Part shown: in pieces, positions 16,342 through 24,283 of the stretch
Numbering within the stretch: the stretch's first letter is position 1
How the letters are laid out: the number at the start of each line of letters is the position of its first letter
NCBI RefSeq assembly: GCF_900100165.1
Contig: NZ_FNEO01000001.1
Location: 62,001-126,000 of the forward strand
Origin: Flavobacterium glycines
GTDB taxonomy: Bacteria > Bacteroidota > Bacteroidia > Flavobacteriales > Flavobacteriaceae
Length of the DNA stretch: 64,000 nucleotides
Reading direction: 5' to 3'
Made by a program: the position numbers and the translations under genes
The notes under the pieces: model-generated
Databases searched by the model: none
What the model saw: only the letters and a program-made list of their open reading frames with translations
Told to the model about the DNA's origin: nothing

Positions 16342-16355
16342 CCAAAATTTAAAAA

Positions 16356-17087
16356 ATGGACAAAAACATCACCCCATATAAAGACTCTTCTTTAGGCAAA
16401 AAAGAACAAGTTGCAAAAATGTTTGATACAATTTCAGGAAATTATGACAACTTAAACCGTGTTATCTCTTTTGGTATTGATGTCAAATGGAGAAAAAAAG
16501 TGCTTAAGATTGTCAACGACAATAAACCTGAAACCATTTTAGATATTGCAACGGGGACCGGAGATTTAGCCATACTGATGTCAAATACTAGTGCTAAAGA
16601 AATTATAGGATTAGACATTTCAGCCGGAATGCTTGAAGTAGGAATCAAAAAAGTAGCTCAAAAAAACCTGTCTGACAGAATAGAGATGATCTTAGGCGAC
16701 TCGGAAAAAATCCCTTTTGACGACAACCATTTTGATGCTATCACAGTTGCTTTTGGGGTTAGAAATTTCGAAAACTTAGAAAAAGGTTTAGCCGAGATAT
16801 TGCGTGTTTTAAAACCAAACGGGACTTTTGTAATCCTGGAAACATCAGTTCCTGAAAAAACACCATACAAACAAGGTTACAATTTTTACAGCAGAAACAT
16901 ATTACCTATTATTGGAAAATTATTTTCAAAAGACAATGTTGCTTATGGTTACCTGTCAGAATCAGCAGCTGCCTTTCCTTATGGAGAAGCCTTAAACAAT
17001 ATTTTAAGAAAAACTGGGTTTATAGATGTAAAAGCCATGCCACAAACTTTTGGTGTAGCCACAATATATGTTGCCTCTAAGAAATAA
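16356..17087 (+). CDS. ubiE: Demethylmenaquinone methyltransferase
   Basis: Performs the last step of menaquinone synthesis, SAM-dependent C-methylation; menaquinone is the main quinone of flavobacteria. The 243-aa protein has the class I methyltransferase motif [13 protein letters not shown], the [11 protein letters not shown] acidic loop, the UbiE signature [15 protein letters not shown] and a C-terminal [23 protein letters not shown] promoter lies 14 nt upstream. porT starts 11 nt after its stop, so the two are co-transcribed. Confidence 0.95.
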   Translation: MDKNITPYKDSSLGKKEQVAKMFDTISGNYDNLNRVISFGIDVKWRKKVLKIVNDNKPETILDIATGTGDLAILMSNTSAKEIIGLDISAGMLEVGIKKVAQKNLSDRIEMILGDSEKIPFDDNHFDAITVAFGVRNFENLEKGLAEILRVLKPNGTFVILETSVPEKTPYKQGYNFYSRNILPIIGKLFSKDNVAYGYLSESAAAFPYGEALNNILRKTGFIDVKAMPQTFGVATIYVASKK

Positions 17088-17098
17088 CCTTTTATAAA

Positions 17099-17800
17099 AT
17101 GAAAAAAATAGCCGTCTTTATTCTATTATTACTTTCTTTCGGGGGATATCCTCAATCAAAAGGTATGTTTAGTAAAGACCCTATTATCAATCTGGAAAAT
17201 TTCCAAAAACAAAAATTATATTTTGGTTACTATTTAGGTTTTAGCTCATTCGATTTTAAATTCGATTACAAAACTGTAGCCCCTGATATTCAAGTCCAAA
17301 AAAGCACCGGTTTCAATGTAGGAGTTGTAGCCGATTTAAAGCTTCAGGAATACATTAACCTGCGTTTTGAACCTGGTTTATATTATACAAAAAGAACACT
17401 AAATTACCCCAATTTCACCAGAGAAATTGATGCCGTAAGAGACGTAAACAGCACCTATATTCATTTTCCTTTATTATTGAAATTTTCATCATTACGAACA
17501 GGTAATATTCGTCCATATATAGTAGGCGGATTATCAACCACTTTGAATTTATCTTCTAACTCAAAGTCTATAGATGATAATCTCCAACAAAAATTCAGGG
17601 TAAAACCTTGGAGTACGAATTACGAATTAGGCTTTGGAATCGATTTTTTCTCCGAATATTTCATATTCTCTCCTTCTATTCGTGGCTGTTTTAGCCTCAA
17701 AGACGAACTCATCAGAGACAACGACCCCAACAGTCCTTGGACAGCTAACATCGAATCAATGAAAAGTCGGGCTATCTTTATTAACTTTACCTTTCATTAA
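17099..17800 (+). CDS. porT: PorT/SprT family protein of the type IX secretion system
   Basis: A 233-aa exported protein with a signal peptide (MKKIAVFILLLLSFGGYPQS) and eight-strand outer-membrane-barrel character (alternating strands, YFGYYLGFSSFDFKF, RFEPGLYY, FGIDFFSEYF, C-terminal INFTFH). PorT (SprT in F. johnsoniae) is needed for type IX secretion and gliding. Placement directly after ubiE is a linkage I recall from flavobacteria and supports PorT over a generic porin-family protein. Other T9SS genes are not in the window. Confidence 0.82.
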   Translation: MKKIAVFILLLLSFGGYPQSKGMFSKDPIINLENFQKQKLYFGYYLGFSSFDFKFDYKTVAPDIQVQKSTGFNVGVVADLKLQEYINLRFEPGLYYTKRTLNYPNFTREIDAVRDVNSTYIHFPLLLKFSSLRTGNIRPYIVGGLSTTLNLSSNSKSIDDNLQQKFRVKPWSTNYELGFGIDFFSEYFIFSPSIRGCFSLKDELIRDNDPNSPWTANIESMKSRAIFINFTFH

Positions 17801-17805
17801 TTGAA

Positions 17806-18537
17806 CTAAGTCTGATTTCGCTTAAACTCACTTAAAATAATTCCGGTTGCAGTTGCCACATTTAAACTTTCGGCTTTTTGCAAATTTCCAAAACGAGGAA
17901 TTGAAAGTCTGTTTTTAATCATTGACTCAATTTCCTGCGAAATACCATTCGCTTCATTTCCCATAATAACAATTCCTTCCTGAGGCAAATTACTTTTATA
18001 AATATTTTCACCATCCATAAAAGTTCCAAAAACAGCTAATTTAGTCTGAGAAATATATTCCACTAAATCCACATAAGTCACATTAACCCTGCTAATAGAA
18101 CCCATTGTTGCCTGAACTACTTTTGGATTATAAATATCTACTGTTTCCTTAGAACAAATAAGCTGCTCAACTCCAAACCAATCACATAAACGCAAAATAG
18201 TACCTAAATTTCCCGGATCTCTAACATCATCCAATGCAATAATTAAACCTGATTCTATGATTGTTTTTTCTTCCGGAATTTTAAAAACCGCCAAACAGCT
18301 GTTAGGTGTAGCCAAAGCACTAATTTTTTTCAAATCATTTTCGTGAATTAATGATTTCTTACTCCCTAAAACTTCTTCAAAATCATGTTGGGTAGTATAC
18401 AGATGTTCTAATTCAAAATTAGACTGTAAAAGTTCCTGAATTACTTTTACTCCTTCAGCAAAAAACATTTGATTGATTATCCTATACTTTTTTTGCTGTA
18501 AACTAGTTATAAGTTTTATTTGGTTTTTACTAACCAT
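17806..18537 (-). CDS. TrmH/SpoU family RNA 2'-O-methyltransferase
   Basis: A SAM-dependent 2'-O-ribose methyltransferase acting on rRNA or tRNA. The 243-aa protein has an N-terminal substrate-binding domain (QQKKYRIINQMFFAEGVKVIQELL) and the three SpoU motifs: DDVRDPGNLGTILR, IVMGNEANGIS and IPRFGNLQKAESLNVATATGIIL (trefoil knot). The frame is open to 18684, but that extension would run through the tamL promoter and start; ATG 18537 is the family-like start. It converges with porT and diverges from tamL with only 37 nt between starts. Confidence 0.92.
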   Translation of the reverse strand: MVSKNQIKLITSLQQKKYRIINQMFFAEGVKVIQELLQSNFELEHLYTTQHDFEEVLGSKKSLIHENDLKKISALATPNSCLAVFKIPEEKTIIESGLIIALDDVRDPGNLGTILRLCDWFGVEQLICSKETVDIYNPKVVQATMGSISRVNVTYVDLVEYISQTKLAVFGTFMDGENIYKSNLPQEGIVIMGNEANGISQEIESMIKNRLSIPRFGNLQKAESLNVATATGIILSEFKRNQT

Positions 18538-18546
18538 AAAAATATG

Positions 18547-18554
18547 TACTTTTG
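18547..18554 (+). promoter_or_regulatory. tamL -7 promoter element
   Basis: TACTTTTG matches TAnnTTTG, 21 nt before the TTG start of tamL. Its position inside the longest possible reading frame rules out the upstream ATG. Confidence 0.6.
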
Positions 18555-18574
18555 AATTAAATATTTTAGACCTC

Positions 18575-21130
18575 TTGAAAAAAATTTCAACAAAAATATC
18601 ACTATTTATTCTAATAGGAATAATTATATCCGCTTGTAACGCCGAAAAAAGAGTTCCTGATGGAAAGCAACTTCTTGCAAGCAACCAAATTATAGTAAAT
18701 GGAAAAAAAATTAATACTGAAGATGTTCATGAACAATTGTACCAAAAACCTAACGGTACTTTTCTAGGTTACCGTTTACGATTAAATCTATATAACTTAG
18801 CTAATTTAAACCCTGATTCTACTTATCAGGCTAAATTCACAAATCATCCGGGAAAGTACGAACGTAAATCAAAATGGCTTTCGGCAAAACAAGTAGACCG
18901 TTTAGGAAAATCTTTTTGGTATCACGGTATTCACGACTTTTTAAAAAAAACAGGAGAACCTCCTGTGATTATCGATACAATAAAAACCCAAAAATCAGTT
19001 TCAAGACTTAAATATTACTATTTCAACAATGGCTATTTTGATGTAAAAGTTAATTCACAGCATGACACTGTAAAACCAAAAAGAGGAAAAATAAAATACG
19101 AAATTACAACTAACAATGCTTATACGCTGGATACTATAAAAGCAATAATTAGTTCACATCAACTCGATTCTTTATACAAAAACGCAAAAGAAACCTCAAT
19201 CATTAAATCTGGAAACCAATTCAAAACAATTGACTTTTCGGATGAAAAAAACCGTCTTTCGAATTACTTTAGAAATCATGGCGCTTATTATTTTCAGCCT
19301 ACATCTATTGTATTCGACATTGATACCATTGGTAAAAAACACAAAGCTAATGTTAATATAAACATTGGAAACTACAGCTATCAGGATAAAGATTCCACCA
19401 TAGTAGAACCCTATAAATTATACAAAATCAGCAGCGTTGACATTTATACCGACTATGCTCCAAACACTAACAAACAAAACATTACTGACAGCATCTCTTA
19501 TCAAAATTTCAACTTATACGGAAGAGAAAAAATAAAATACAAACCACGAGCTATTACCAATGCCGTTTTTATTTCCAAAGGAAGCCTCTTTGCCGATTAC
19601 AAAACCGTATTAACGTCAAGATATTTTAGCAATCTTAAAATCTTCAATGCACCAAGCATTCAATATGAAATAGACAAAAAAGATTCGCTTCATAACTCTT
19701 TGATTGCAAAAATTTACCTGACTCCAAGAAAAAAATACAGTTTTCAGGCATCATCCGACTTTACGCACTCTAACATTCAGGACATTGGAATTTCATTTAG
19801 CCCGTCACTAACCATTAGAAACATTTTTAACGGAGCTGAAACCTTAGAAATTTCAGCCAGAGCCAATGTGGGATCTTCAAAAGATTTAGCCAATCCAAAC
19901 AACCAATTCTTCAATGTTTCGGAATATGGAGTCGATTTAAAACTGAATTTTCCCCGAATATTTTTACCTTTTTCCACCGAGAAAATCATTCCTAAGAGTA
20001 TGATTCCTTCTACACAAATTGGTATTGGTTATGCTACGCAAAAAAACATTGGATTAGACAAAGAAAATTTCACCGGAGCATTCACTTACAATTGGAATCC
20101 AAAACAAAACAATACGGCAAGATTCGATTTACTTAACATTCAATTTGTACACAATCTGAACCCTCAAAACTATTTCAACGTATATAGTTCCTCTTACAGA
20201 GCATTAAACGCACTAGGAAAAATTTACAATATAAATCCTGATTATGTCGATACCGATAACAATCTTATTATTGACCAAGGAGCAGCCGGTTTTATAGTAG
20301 ATGCACTAACACAACAAACCAGTTTAACGCCACAAAGCAAAGAGTACAAAGAAATTTTAAGTATTGCAGAAAGAAGAGTCCGACTGAGTGAAAACAATTT
20401 TATTCTTGCTTCTAATTTCACTTTTACCAAAACCACAAAAAAAGACTTAAAAGACAATAATTTTTACCAATTTAAAGCAAAAATAGAAACTGCCGGTTCG
20501 CTGCTGTCTTTACTCTCAAAAACAATCGGTTTAGACAAAAACAGCAACGGCAACTATGATATTTTCAAATTAGAATACTCAGAATACGCTAAAACAGAAT
20601 TTGATTACATCAAGCATTGGGATTTATCCAGACAAAATGTTTTAGCGCTGCGAACATTTTTTGGCATTGCCGTACCTTTTGGAAATTCTGATTACATTCC
20701 TTTCTCCCGAAGCTATTTCGCAGGTGGATCTAACGACAACAGAGCATGGCAACCATACAGCCTCGGACCCGGAAAGACAGAATCGATATTAGATTTCAAT
20801 GAGGCCAACATGAAGATAGCCTTAAGCGCCGAATATAGATTTAAAATTTTAGGAGACTTAAAAGGAGCACTATTTGCTGATGCAGGAAATATTTGGAATG
20901 TATTTGACAACGTAACCGACAAAAAAGCAACATTCAATAATTTATCCAGTTTAAAAGATCTGGCTTTAGGCTCCGGATTTGGACTTAGGTACGATTTAAG
21001 CTTCTTTGTAGTCCGATTTGATTTTGGATTTAAAACCTTCAATCCTGCCGAAGAATCAGGAAAAAAATGGTTCAGAGATTACAATTTCGGACACTCCGTT
21101 TTAAATTTTGGAATAAATTATCCTTTCTAA
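18575..21130 (+). CDS. tamL: TamL, BamA/TamA-family outer-membrane lipoprotein
   Basis: An Omp85-superfamily protein for inserting or moving envelope components; TamL is the Bacteroidota lipoprotein counterpart of TamA. From TTG 18575 the product is 851 aa and begins with a lipoprotein signal, lipobox IISAC with Cys21. POTRA-like repeats follow (about 25-380), then a 16-strand barrel ending in NFGHSVLNFGINYPF with a terminal Phe; GLRYDLSFFVVRFDFGFK is the typical final hairpin. A longer frame opens at ATG 18473, but it lacks a signal peptide and contains the promoter. TamB, the usual partner, is not adjacent. Confidence 0.9.
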   Translation: MKKISTKISLFILIGIIISACNAEKRVPDGKQLLASNQIIVNGKKINTEDVHEQLYQKPNGTFLGYRLRLNLYNLANLNPDSTYQAKFTNHPGKYERKSKWLSAKQVDRLGKSFWYHGIHDFLKKTGEPPVIIDTIKTQKSVSRLKYYYFNNGYFDVKVNSQHDTVKPKRGKIKYEITTNNAYTLDTIKAIISSHQLDSLYKNAKETSIIKSGNQFKTIDFSDEKNRLSNYFRNHGAYYFQPTSIVFDIDTIGKKHKANVNINIGNYSYQDKDSTIVEPYKLYKISSVDIYTDYAPNTNKQNITDSISYQNFNLYGREKIKYKPRAITNAVFISKGSLFADYKTVLTSRYFSNLKIFNAPSIQYEIDKKDSLHNSLIAKIYLTPRKKYSFQASSDFTHSNIQDIGISFSPSLTIRNIFNGAETLEISARANVGSSKDLANPNNQFFNVSEYGVDLKLNFPRIFLPFSTEKIIPKSMIPSTQIGIGYATQKNIGLDKENFTGAFTYNWNPKQNNTARFDLLNIQFVHNLNPQNYFNVYSSSYRALNALGKIYNINPDYVDTDNNLIIDQGAAGFIVDALTQQTSLTPQSKEYKEILSIAERRVRLSENNFILASNFTFTKTTKKDLKDNNFYQFKAKIETAGSLLSLLSKTIGLDKNSNGNYDIFKLEYSEYAKTEFDYIKHWDLSRQNVLALRTFFGIAVPFGNSDYIPFSRSYFAGGSNDNRAWQPYSLGPGKTESILDFNEANMKIALSAEYRFKILGDLKGALFADAGNIWNVFDNVTDKKATFNNLSSLKDLALGSGFGLRYDLSFFVVRFDFGFKTFNPAEESGKKWFRDYNFGHSVLNFGINYPF

Positions 21131-21144
21131 TACTAATAAATTCT

Positions 21145-21152
21145 TATTTTTG
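21145..21152 (+). promoter_or_regulatory. fbaA -7 promoter element
   Basis: TATTTTTG matches TAnnTTTG, 47 nt before the fbaA ATG. Confidence 0.6.
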
Positions 21153-21199
21153 CGAACTTAATCTAAAAACTAAAAATCTAACTAAAAACAAAAAACAAA

Positions 21200-22267
21200 A
21201 TGGGACACAACATTAAACCCGGTGTAGCAACTGGCGATCAAGTTCAGGAAATCTTTAATTATGCAAAAGAAAAAGGCTTTGCTTTGCCTGCTGTAAACGT
21301 TACAGGATCTAACACAATTAACGGTGTTCTTGAAACAGCTGCTAAATTAAAAGCACCGGTTATTATCCAATTCTCAAACGGAGGAGCGCAATTTAATGCA
21401 GGAAAAGGACTTTCTAATGCGGGAGAAAAAGCTGCAATCGCAGGAGCAATTGCAGGAGCAAAAAGCATTCATACATTAGCAGAGGCTTACGGAGCAACTG
21501 TAATTTTACATACTGACCACTGTGCAAAAAAATTATTACCTTGGATTGATGGTTTATTAGATGCTTCAGAAGAGCATTTTGCTGCAACAGGAAAATCATT
21601 ATTCAGTTCTCACATGATTGACTTATCTGAAGAGCCAATCGAAGAAAACATCGAAATTTGCAAAACTTACTTAGAAAGAATGAGCAAAATCGGTATGACA
21701 TTAGAAATCGAACTTGGAATCACTGGTGGTGAGGAAGATGGTGTTGACAACTCTGATGTTGACAGTTCAAAATTATACACTCAACCGGAAGAAGTAGCTT
21801 ATGCTTACGAAGAACTTTCTAAAGTAAGCCCAAAATTCACTATCGCTGCTGCTTTTGGAAACGTTCACGGAGTTTACAAACCAGGAAACGTAAAATTAAC
21901 TCCAAAAATCTTAAAAAATTCTCAGGACTTTGTTCAAAAGAAATTCAATACGGAACACAATCCGGTTGATTTCGTATTCCACGGTGGATCAGGTTCTACT
22001 TTAGAAGAAATCAGAGAAGGAATTAGCTACGGAGTTATCAAAATGAACATTGATACTGACTTACAATTTGCTTTCACTGAAGGAATTCGTGATTTCATGG
22101 TAAACAACATTGAATACTTAAAAACACAAATTGGTAACCCAACAGGTCCTGATGCTCCAAACAAAAAGTATTATGACCCAAGAAAATGGTTGCGTGAAGG
22201 AGAAGTAACTTTCAATGCAAGATTGGAACAGGCTTTTGCTGACTTGAACAACGTAAATACACTATAA
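21200..22267 (+). CDS. fbaA: Fructose-bisphosphate aldolase, class II
   Basis: Zn-dependent aldolase of glycolysis and gluconeogenesis. The 355-aa protein is the class IIA (E. coli FbaA) type: metal-binding and catalytic stretch ILHTDHCAKKLLPWIDG, LEIELGITGGEEDGVDN, AAFGNVHGVYKPGNV and FHGGSGSTLEEI, plus KMNIDTDLQFAFT. Length fits the 355-360 aa norm. A short array of 7-bp repeats separates it from accD, which starts 82 nt later on the same strand. Confidence 0.98.
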   Translation: MGHNIKPGVATGDQVQEIFNYAKEKGFALPAVNVTGSNTINGVLETAAKLKAPVIIQFSNGGAQFNAGKGLSNAGEKAAIAGAIAGAKSIHTLAEAYGATVILHTDHCAKKLLPWIDGLLDASEEHFAATGKSLFSSHMIDLSEEPIEENIEICKTYLERMSKIGMTLEIELGITGGEEDGVDNSDVDSSKLYTQPEEVAYAYEELSKVSPKFTIAAAFGNVHGVYKPGNVKLTPKILKNSQDFVQKKFNTEHNPVDFVFHGGSGSTLEEIREGISYGVIKMNIDTDLQFAFTEGIRDFMVNNIEYLKTQIGNPTGPDAPNKKYYDPRKWLREGEVTFNARLEQAFADLNNVNTL

Positions 22268-22347
22268 TTTTAGATTGCTGATTTTAGATTTTAGATTTTT
22301 CGAAATCTAAAGTCTAAAATCTAAAGTCTAAAATCTAAAATCTAAAA
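22267..22347 (+). repeat. Palindromic array of 7-bp repeats between fbaA and accD
   Basis: The left part has three TTTAGAT units and the right part about six ATCTAAA or GTCTAAA units; the two sides are inverted around TTTCGAAA (near 22297-22304). The whole can fold into a long A/T hairpin ending about 3 nt before the accD ATG. Tandem 7-mers of this kind are prone to slippage. It may end or dampen fbaA transcription, or set the accD leader length. Confidence 0.85.
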
Positions 22348-22349
22348 AA

Positions 22350-23204
22350 ATGGCTTGGTTTAAAAGACAAGAAAAAGGAATCACAACTCCTACCGATCAG
22401 AAAATGGATGTACCAAAAGGACTTTGGTATAAATCTCCAACAGGAAAAATCATTGATGCTGAAGAACTGGAACGCAACTTATTTGTAAGTCCGGAAGATG
22501 GTTTCCACGTGAGAATAGGTAGTGCTACTTATTTTGAAATCTTATTCGACAACAATGAATTTACCGAATTAGATCCAAACCTAACGTCTAAAGACACTTT
22601 ACATTTTGTTGATACTAAGAAATATTCTGACCGTCTGAAAGATGTAATGGAAAAAACCAAACTGAAAGATGCTGTACGCACAGGTGTTGGTAAATCCAAA
22701 GGAAAAGATTTAGTAGTTTGCGCTATGGATTTTGCCTTCATTGGAGGTTCTATGGGAGCGGTTGTAGGTGAAAAAATCGCCAGAGGAATTGACTACGCTA
22801 TCAAAAACAAATTACCATTTGTTATGATCTCTAAGTCAGGAGGAGCCCGTATGATGGAAGCCGCTTATTCCTTAATGCAATTAGCTAAAACCTCGGTAAA
22901 ATTAGCCCAACTTTCTGAAGCTAAATTACCATACATTTCTTTGTGTACTGATCCAACTACGGGAGGAACAACAGCTTCTTACGCCATGTTAGGAGACATC
23001 AACATTGCTGAGCCGGGTGCCTTAATTGGATTTGCGGGACCACGTGTTGTAAAAGACACTACAGGTAAAGATTTACCGGAAGGTTTCCAAACTGCCGAAT
23101 TCCTTTTAGAGCACGGTTTCTTAGACTTTATAACCGCCAGAAAAGAATTGAAAGACAAGATTAACTTGTACATTGATTTGATTCAAAACAACGAAATTAG
23201 ATAA
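22350..23204 (+). CDS. accD: Acetyl-CoA carboxylase carboxyltransferase subunit beta, without zinc ribbon
   Basis: Moves the carboxyl group from biotin to acetyl-CoA, making malonyl-CoA for fatty acids. The 284-aa protein keeps the carboxyltransferase core ([65 protein letters not shown]). The N-terminal zinc ribbon is altered: the two CxxC pairs of the E. coli protein (Cys27, 30, 46, 49) align with KSPTGKI and VSPEDGF, that is Ser29, Gly32, Ser47 and Asp50. The rest of that segment ([15 protein letters not shown]) is well kept, so this is loss of metal binding rather than truncation. accA and the biotin genes are not nearby. Confidence 0.96.
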   Translation: MAWFKRQEKGITTPTDQKMDVPKGLWYKSPTGKIIDAEELERNLFVSPEDGFHVRIGSATYFEILFDNNEFTELDPNLTSKDTLHFVDTKKYSDRLKDVMEKTKLKDAVRTGVGKSKGKDLVVCAMDFAFIGGSMGAVVGEKIARGIDYAIKNKLPFVMISKSGGARMMEAAYSLMQLAKTSVKLAQLSEAKLPYISLCTDPTTGGTTASYAMLGDINIAEPGALIGFAGPRVVKDTTGKDLPEGFQTAEFLLEHGFLDFITARKELKDKINLYIDLIQNNEIR

Positions 23205-23210
23205 ATTAAA

Positions 23211-23235
23211 ATCCCGATTGCTCGGGATTTTTTTT
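23211..23235 (+). terminator. accD terminator
   Basis: ATCCCGA, TTGC loop, TCGGGAT and a run of eight or more T, starting 7 nt after the accD stop. Confidence 0.9.
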
Positions 23236-23438
23236 TGCTTTAAACTTTCCGAAAAAGTATTTTCTTTTTTTTAAAAGCAGAACGATTATCGCTTTTCAAC
23301 AACATCCCATATACTCTGCGCTATATCTTTGTTTTTTCTGCAAAAAAACAAAGGATGCCGTTCCGATAGCTATCGGAACGATCAGGGTTACGAAATTACG
23401 TTTTATTTCCAATAATTAATTTTGTAAGAATATTTTAA
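23236..23438. repeat. Gene-free region with nested hairpins and a 22-bp perfect palindrome
   Basis: No ORF is supported here. A 13-bp hairpin (23325-23337 with 23343-23356, one bulge: ATCTTTGTTTTTT / AAAAAACAAAGGAT) is followed by a perfect 22-bp palindrome at 23359-23380, half-site CGTTCCGATAG. A related but imperfect motif, CCCGATTAACTATCGGG, lies at 24238-24254. The pattern looks like a dispersed intergenic repeat, but only a genome-wide search can show copies. Confidence 0.6.
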
Positions 23439-23446
23439 TATATTTG
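23439..23446 (+). promoter_or_regulatory. Candidate promoter for the 133-aa secreted protein
   Basis: TATATTTG matches TAnnTTTG. A second exact match, TAATTTTG, is at 23417-23424. Either would give a 90-130 nt leader containing the terminator-like hairpin at 23467-23512. Confidence 0.45.
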
Positions 23447-23466
23447 AAAAAGCAATAAAGCAAGAC

Positions 23467-23517
23467 AAACCTTCGCCAATCTACCCGATTTTGGATGCAT
23501 ATACGAAGGTTTTTTCG
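23467..23517 (+). terminator. Terminator-like hairpin in the leader of the 133-aa gene
   Basis: AAACCTTCG (23467-23475) pairs with CGAAGGTTT (23504-23512), followed by TTT. The 28-nt loop is long. It is either an attenuator for the gene that starts at 23553 or the relic end of an earlier gene. Confidence 0.5.
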
Positions 23518-23528
23518 CCTATAAACTA

Positions 23529-23955
23529 GTTAGCAGCCATTTTAAACCCGTTATGAAAACAATACTTTTCTTTCTTATTACTATTAGTTGTTTTGGTCAA
23601 AACAAAAAGTTGACTGACAAACAATATAACGAAAGTGGCGCTGCAAAAATTGAATTTTGCCAAACTGTAGAAGACGCAGAAAAGTTAGCAAGAATTGATT
23701 TAGCTAAAACACCTTTTGTGTTAGTTCAAGGCGGAATTGCCCCAATTGCTTATCCCATCAATAATGAGTTTAGTAATTCATGTGGTGTTTATTATTACGA
23801 ACTTGGTTGTACTGGACCTGAAAGAAAAATTTCTGCCGCTTATAACAATATTGTATTTAAACATTTATGTGACACTTACGGCAAAAAGTGGAAAAAAACA
23901 ATCCGAAAAGATGCTATTGGGCTAAAGGAGTTCAAAAAGAAAAACGGCTGCTAAC
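23529..23955. repeat. 10-bp inverted repeat framing the 133-aa gene
   Basis: GTTAGCAGCC (23529-23538) and its exact reverse complement GGCTGCTAAC (23946-23955) frame one ORF; the right copy contains the ORF's stop codon. The arrangement resembles a gene cassette or a small insertion unit, but no integrase or recombinase is in the window, and the sequence fits integron core sites only loosely. Confidence 0.6.
23553..23954 (+). CDS. Hypothetical secreted protein (133 aa)
   Basis: Begins with a signal peptide (MKTILFFLITISCFGQ), leaving a mature protein of about 117 residues with five Cys (including FCQTV, NSCGVYYYELGCTG, HLCDTYG and a terminal NGC) that may form disulfides in the periplasm or outside. 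I do not recognise a family. It stands alone between accD and an ABC permease, framed by the 10-bp inverted repeat and by repeats downstream; this looks like acquired DNA. The stop is inside the right inverted repeat, so gene and flank probably moved together. Confidence 0.7.
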   Translation: MKTILFFLITISCFGQNKKLTDKQYNESGAAKIEFCQTVEDAEKLARIDLAKTPFVLVQGGIAPIAYPINNEFSNSCGVYYYELGCTGPERKISAAYNNIVFKHLCDTYGKKWKKTIRKDAIGLKEFKKKNGC

Positions 23956-24011
23956 AGCAGTTTCACGCAATTGCGAGTTTTGTGGTAAATTCAAGTTCTG
24001 TTTCCACCAAA

Positions 24012-24145
24012 GCTGGCACAAGCATCTTGCTTGTGCATACAAAGAATTTCAAAACTAAGCGGAATCCGTTAACGAAACCCCTCCTGCCCCACGCTGGCGC
24101 AAGCATCTTGCTTGTGCACACAAAGAATTTCAAAACTAAGCGGAA
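24012..24145. repeat. Two 53-bp direct repeats with internal hairpins
   Basis: Copies at 24012-24064 and 24093-24145 differ at two positions. Each contains GCAAGCATCTTGCTTGTGC-type dyad symmetry and the tail CAAAGAATTTCAAAACTAAG. The period is 81 bp. Open frames that cover them on both strands have no signal, domain or start context and are repeat artefacts. Confidence 0.85.
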
Positions 24146-24260
24146 CGTGATGATGAGATCCCTCCTGCGTCGGGATGACAATATTGCGAAATTAAAACGA
24201 GATTGCTTCATCCCTCGCAATGATTCTGAAATCTAATCCCGATTAACTATCGGGACTGCG
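24146..24260. repeat. Dispersed-repeat-like stretch (REP-like)
   Basis: On the minus strand this reads ATTGCGAGGGATGAAGCAATCTCG and similar, the widespread intergenic 'cattgcgaggaacgaagcaatct' motif seen in many bacterial genomes, followed by TCGGGAT-type dyads. No gene is supported between 23955 and 24283. Confidence 0.6.
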
Positions 24261-24283
24261 ACTGAACATTGAACACTAAAAAA

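Noticed and set aside
23529..23955. Integron attC/attI sites around the 133-aa ORF
   Set aside because: GTTAGCA departs from the core-site consensus GTTRRRY, no integrase gene is seen, and there is only one unit. Kept as 'cassette-like' rather than integron.
24012..24145. Possible CRISPR array (repeats of about 53 bp with a 28-bp gap)
   Set aside because: Only two copies, the repeats are too long for most arrays, the copies are not identical, the gap is not like a spacer set, and no cas genes are in the window.
23963..24236. Overlapping 84-85 aa open frames on both strands
   Set aside because: They are translations of the 53-bp direct repeat and of the REP-like stretch, with internally repeated peptide sequence on both strands and no start context. 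Repeat artefacts, not genes.
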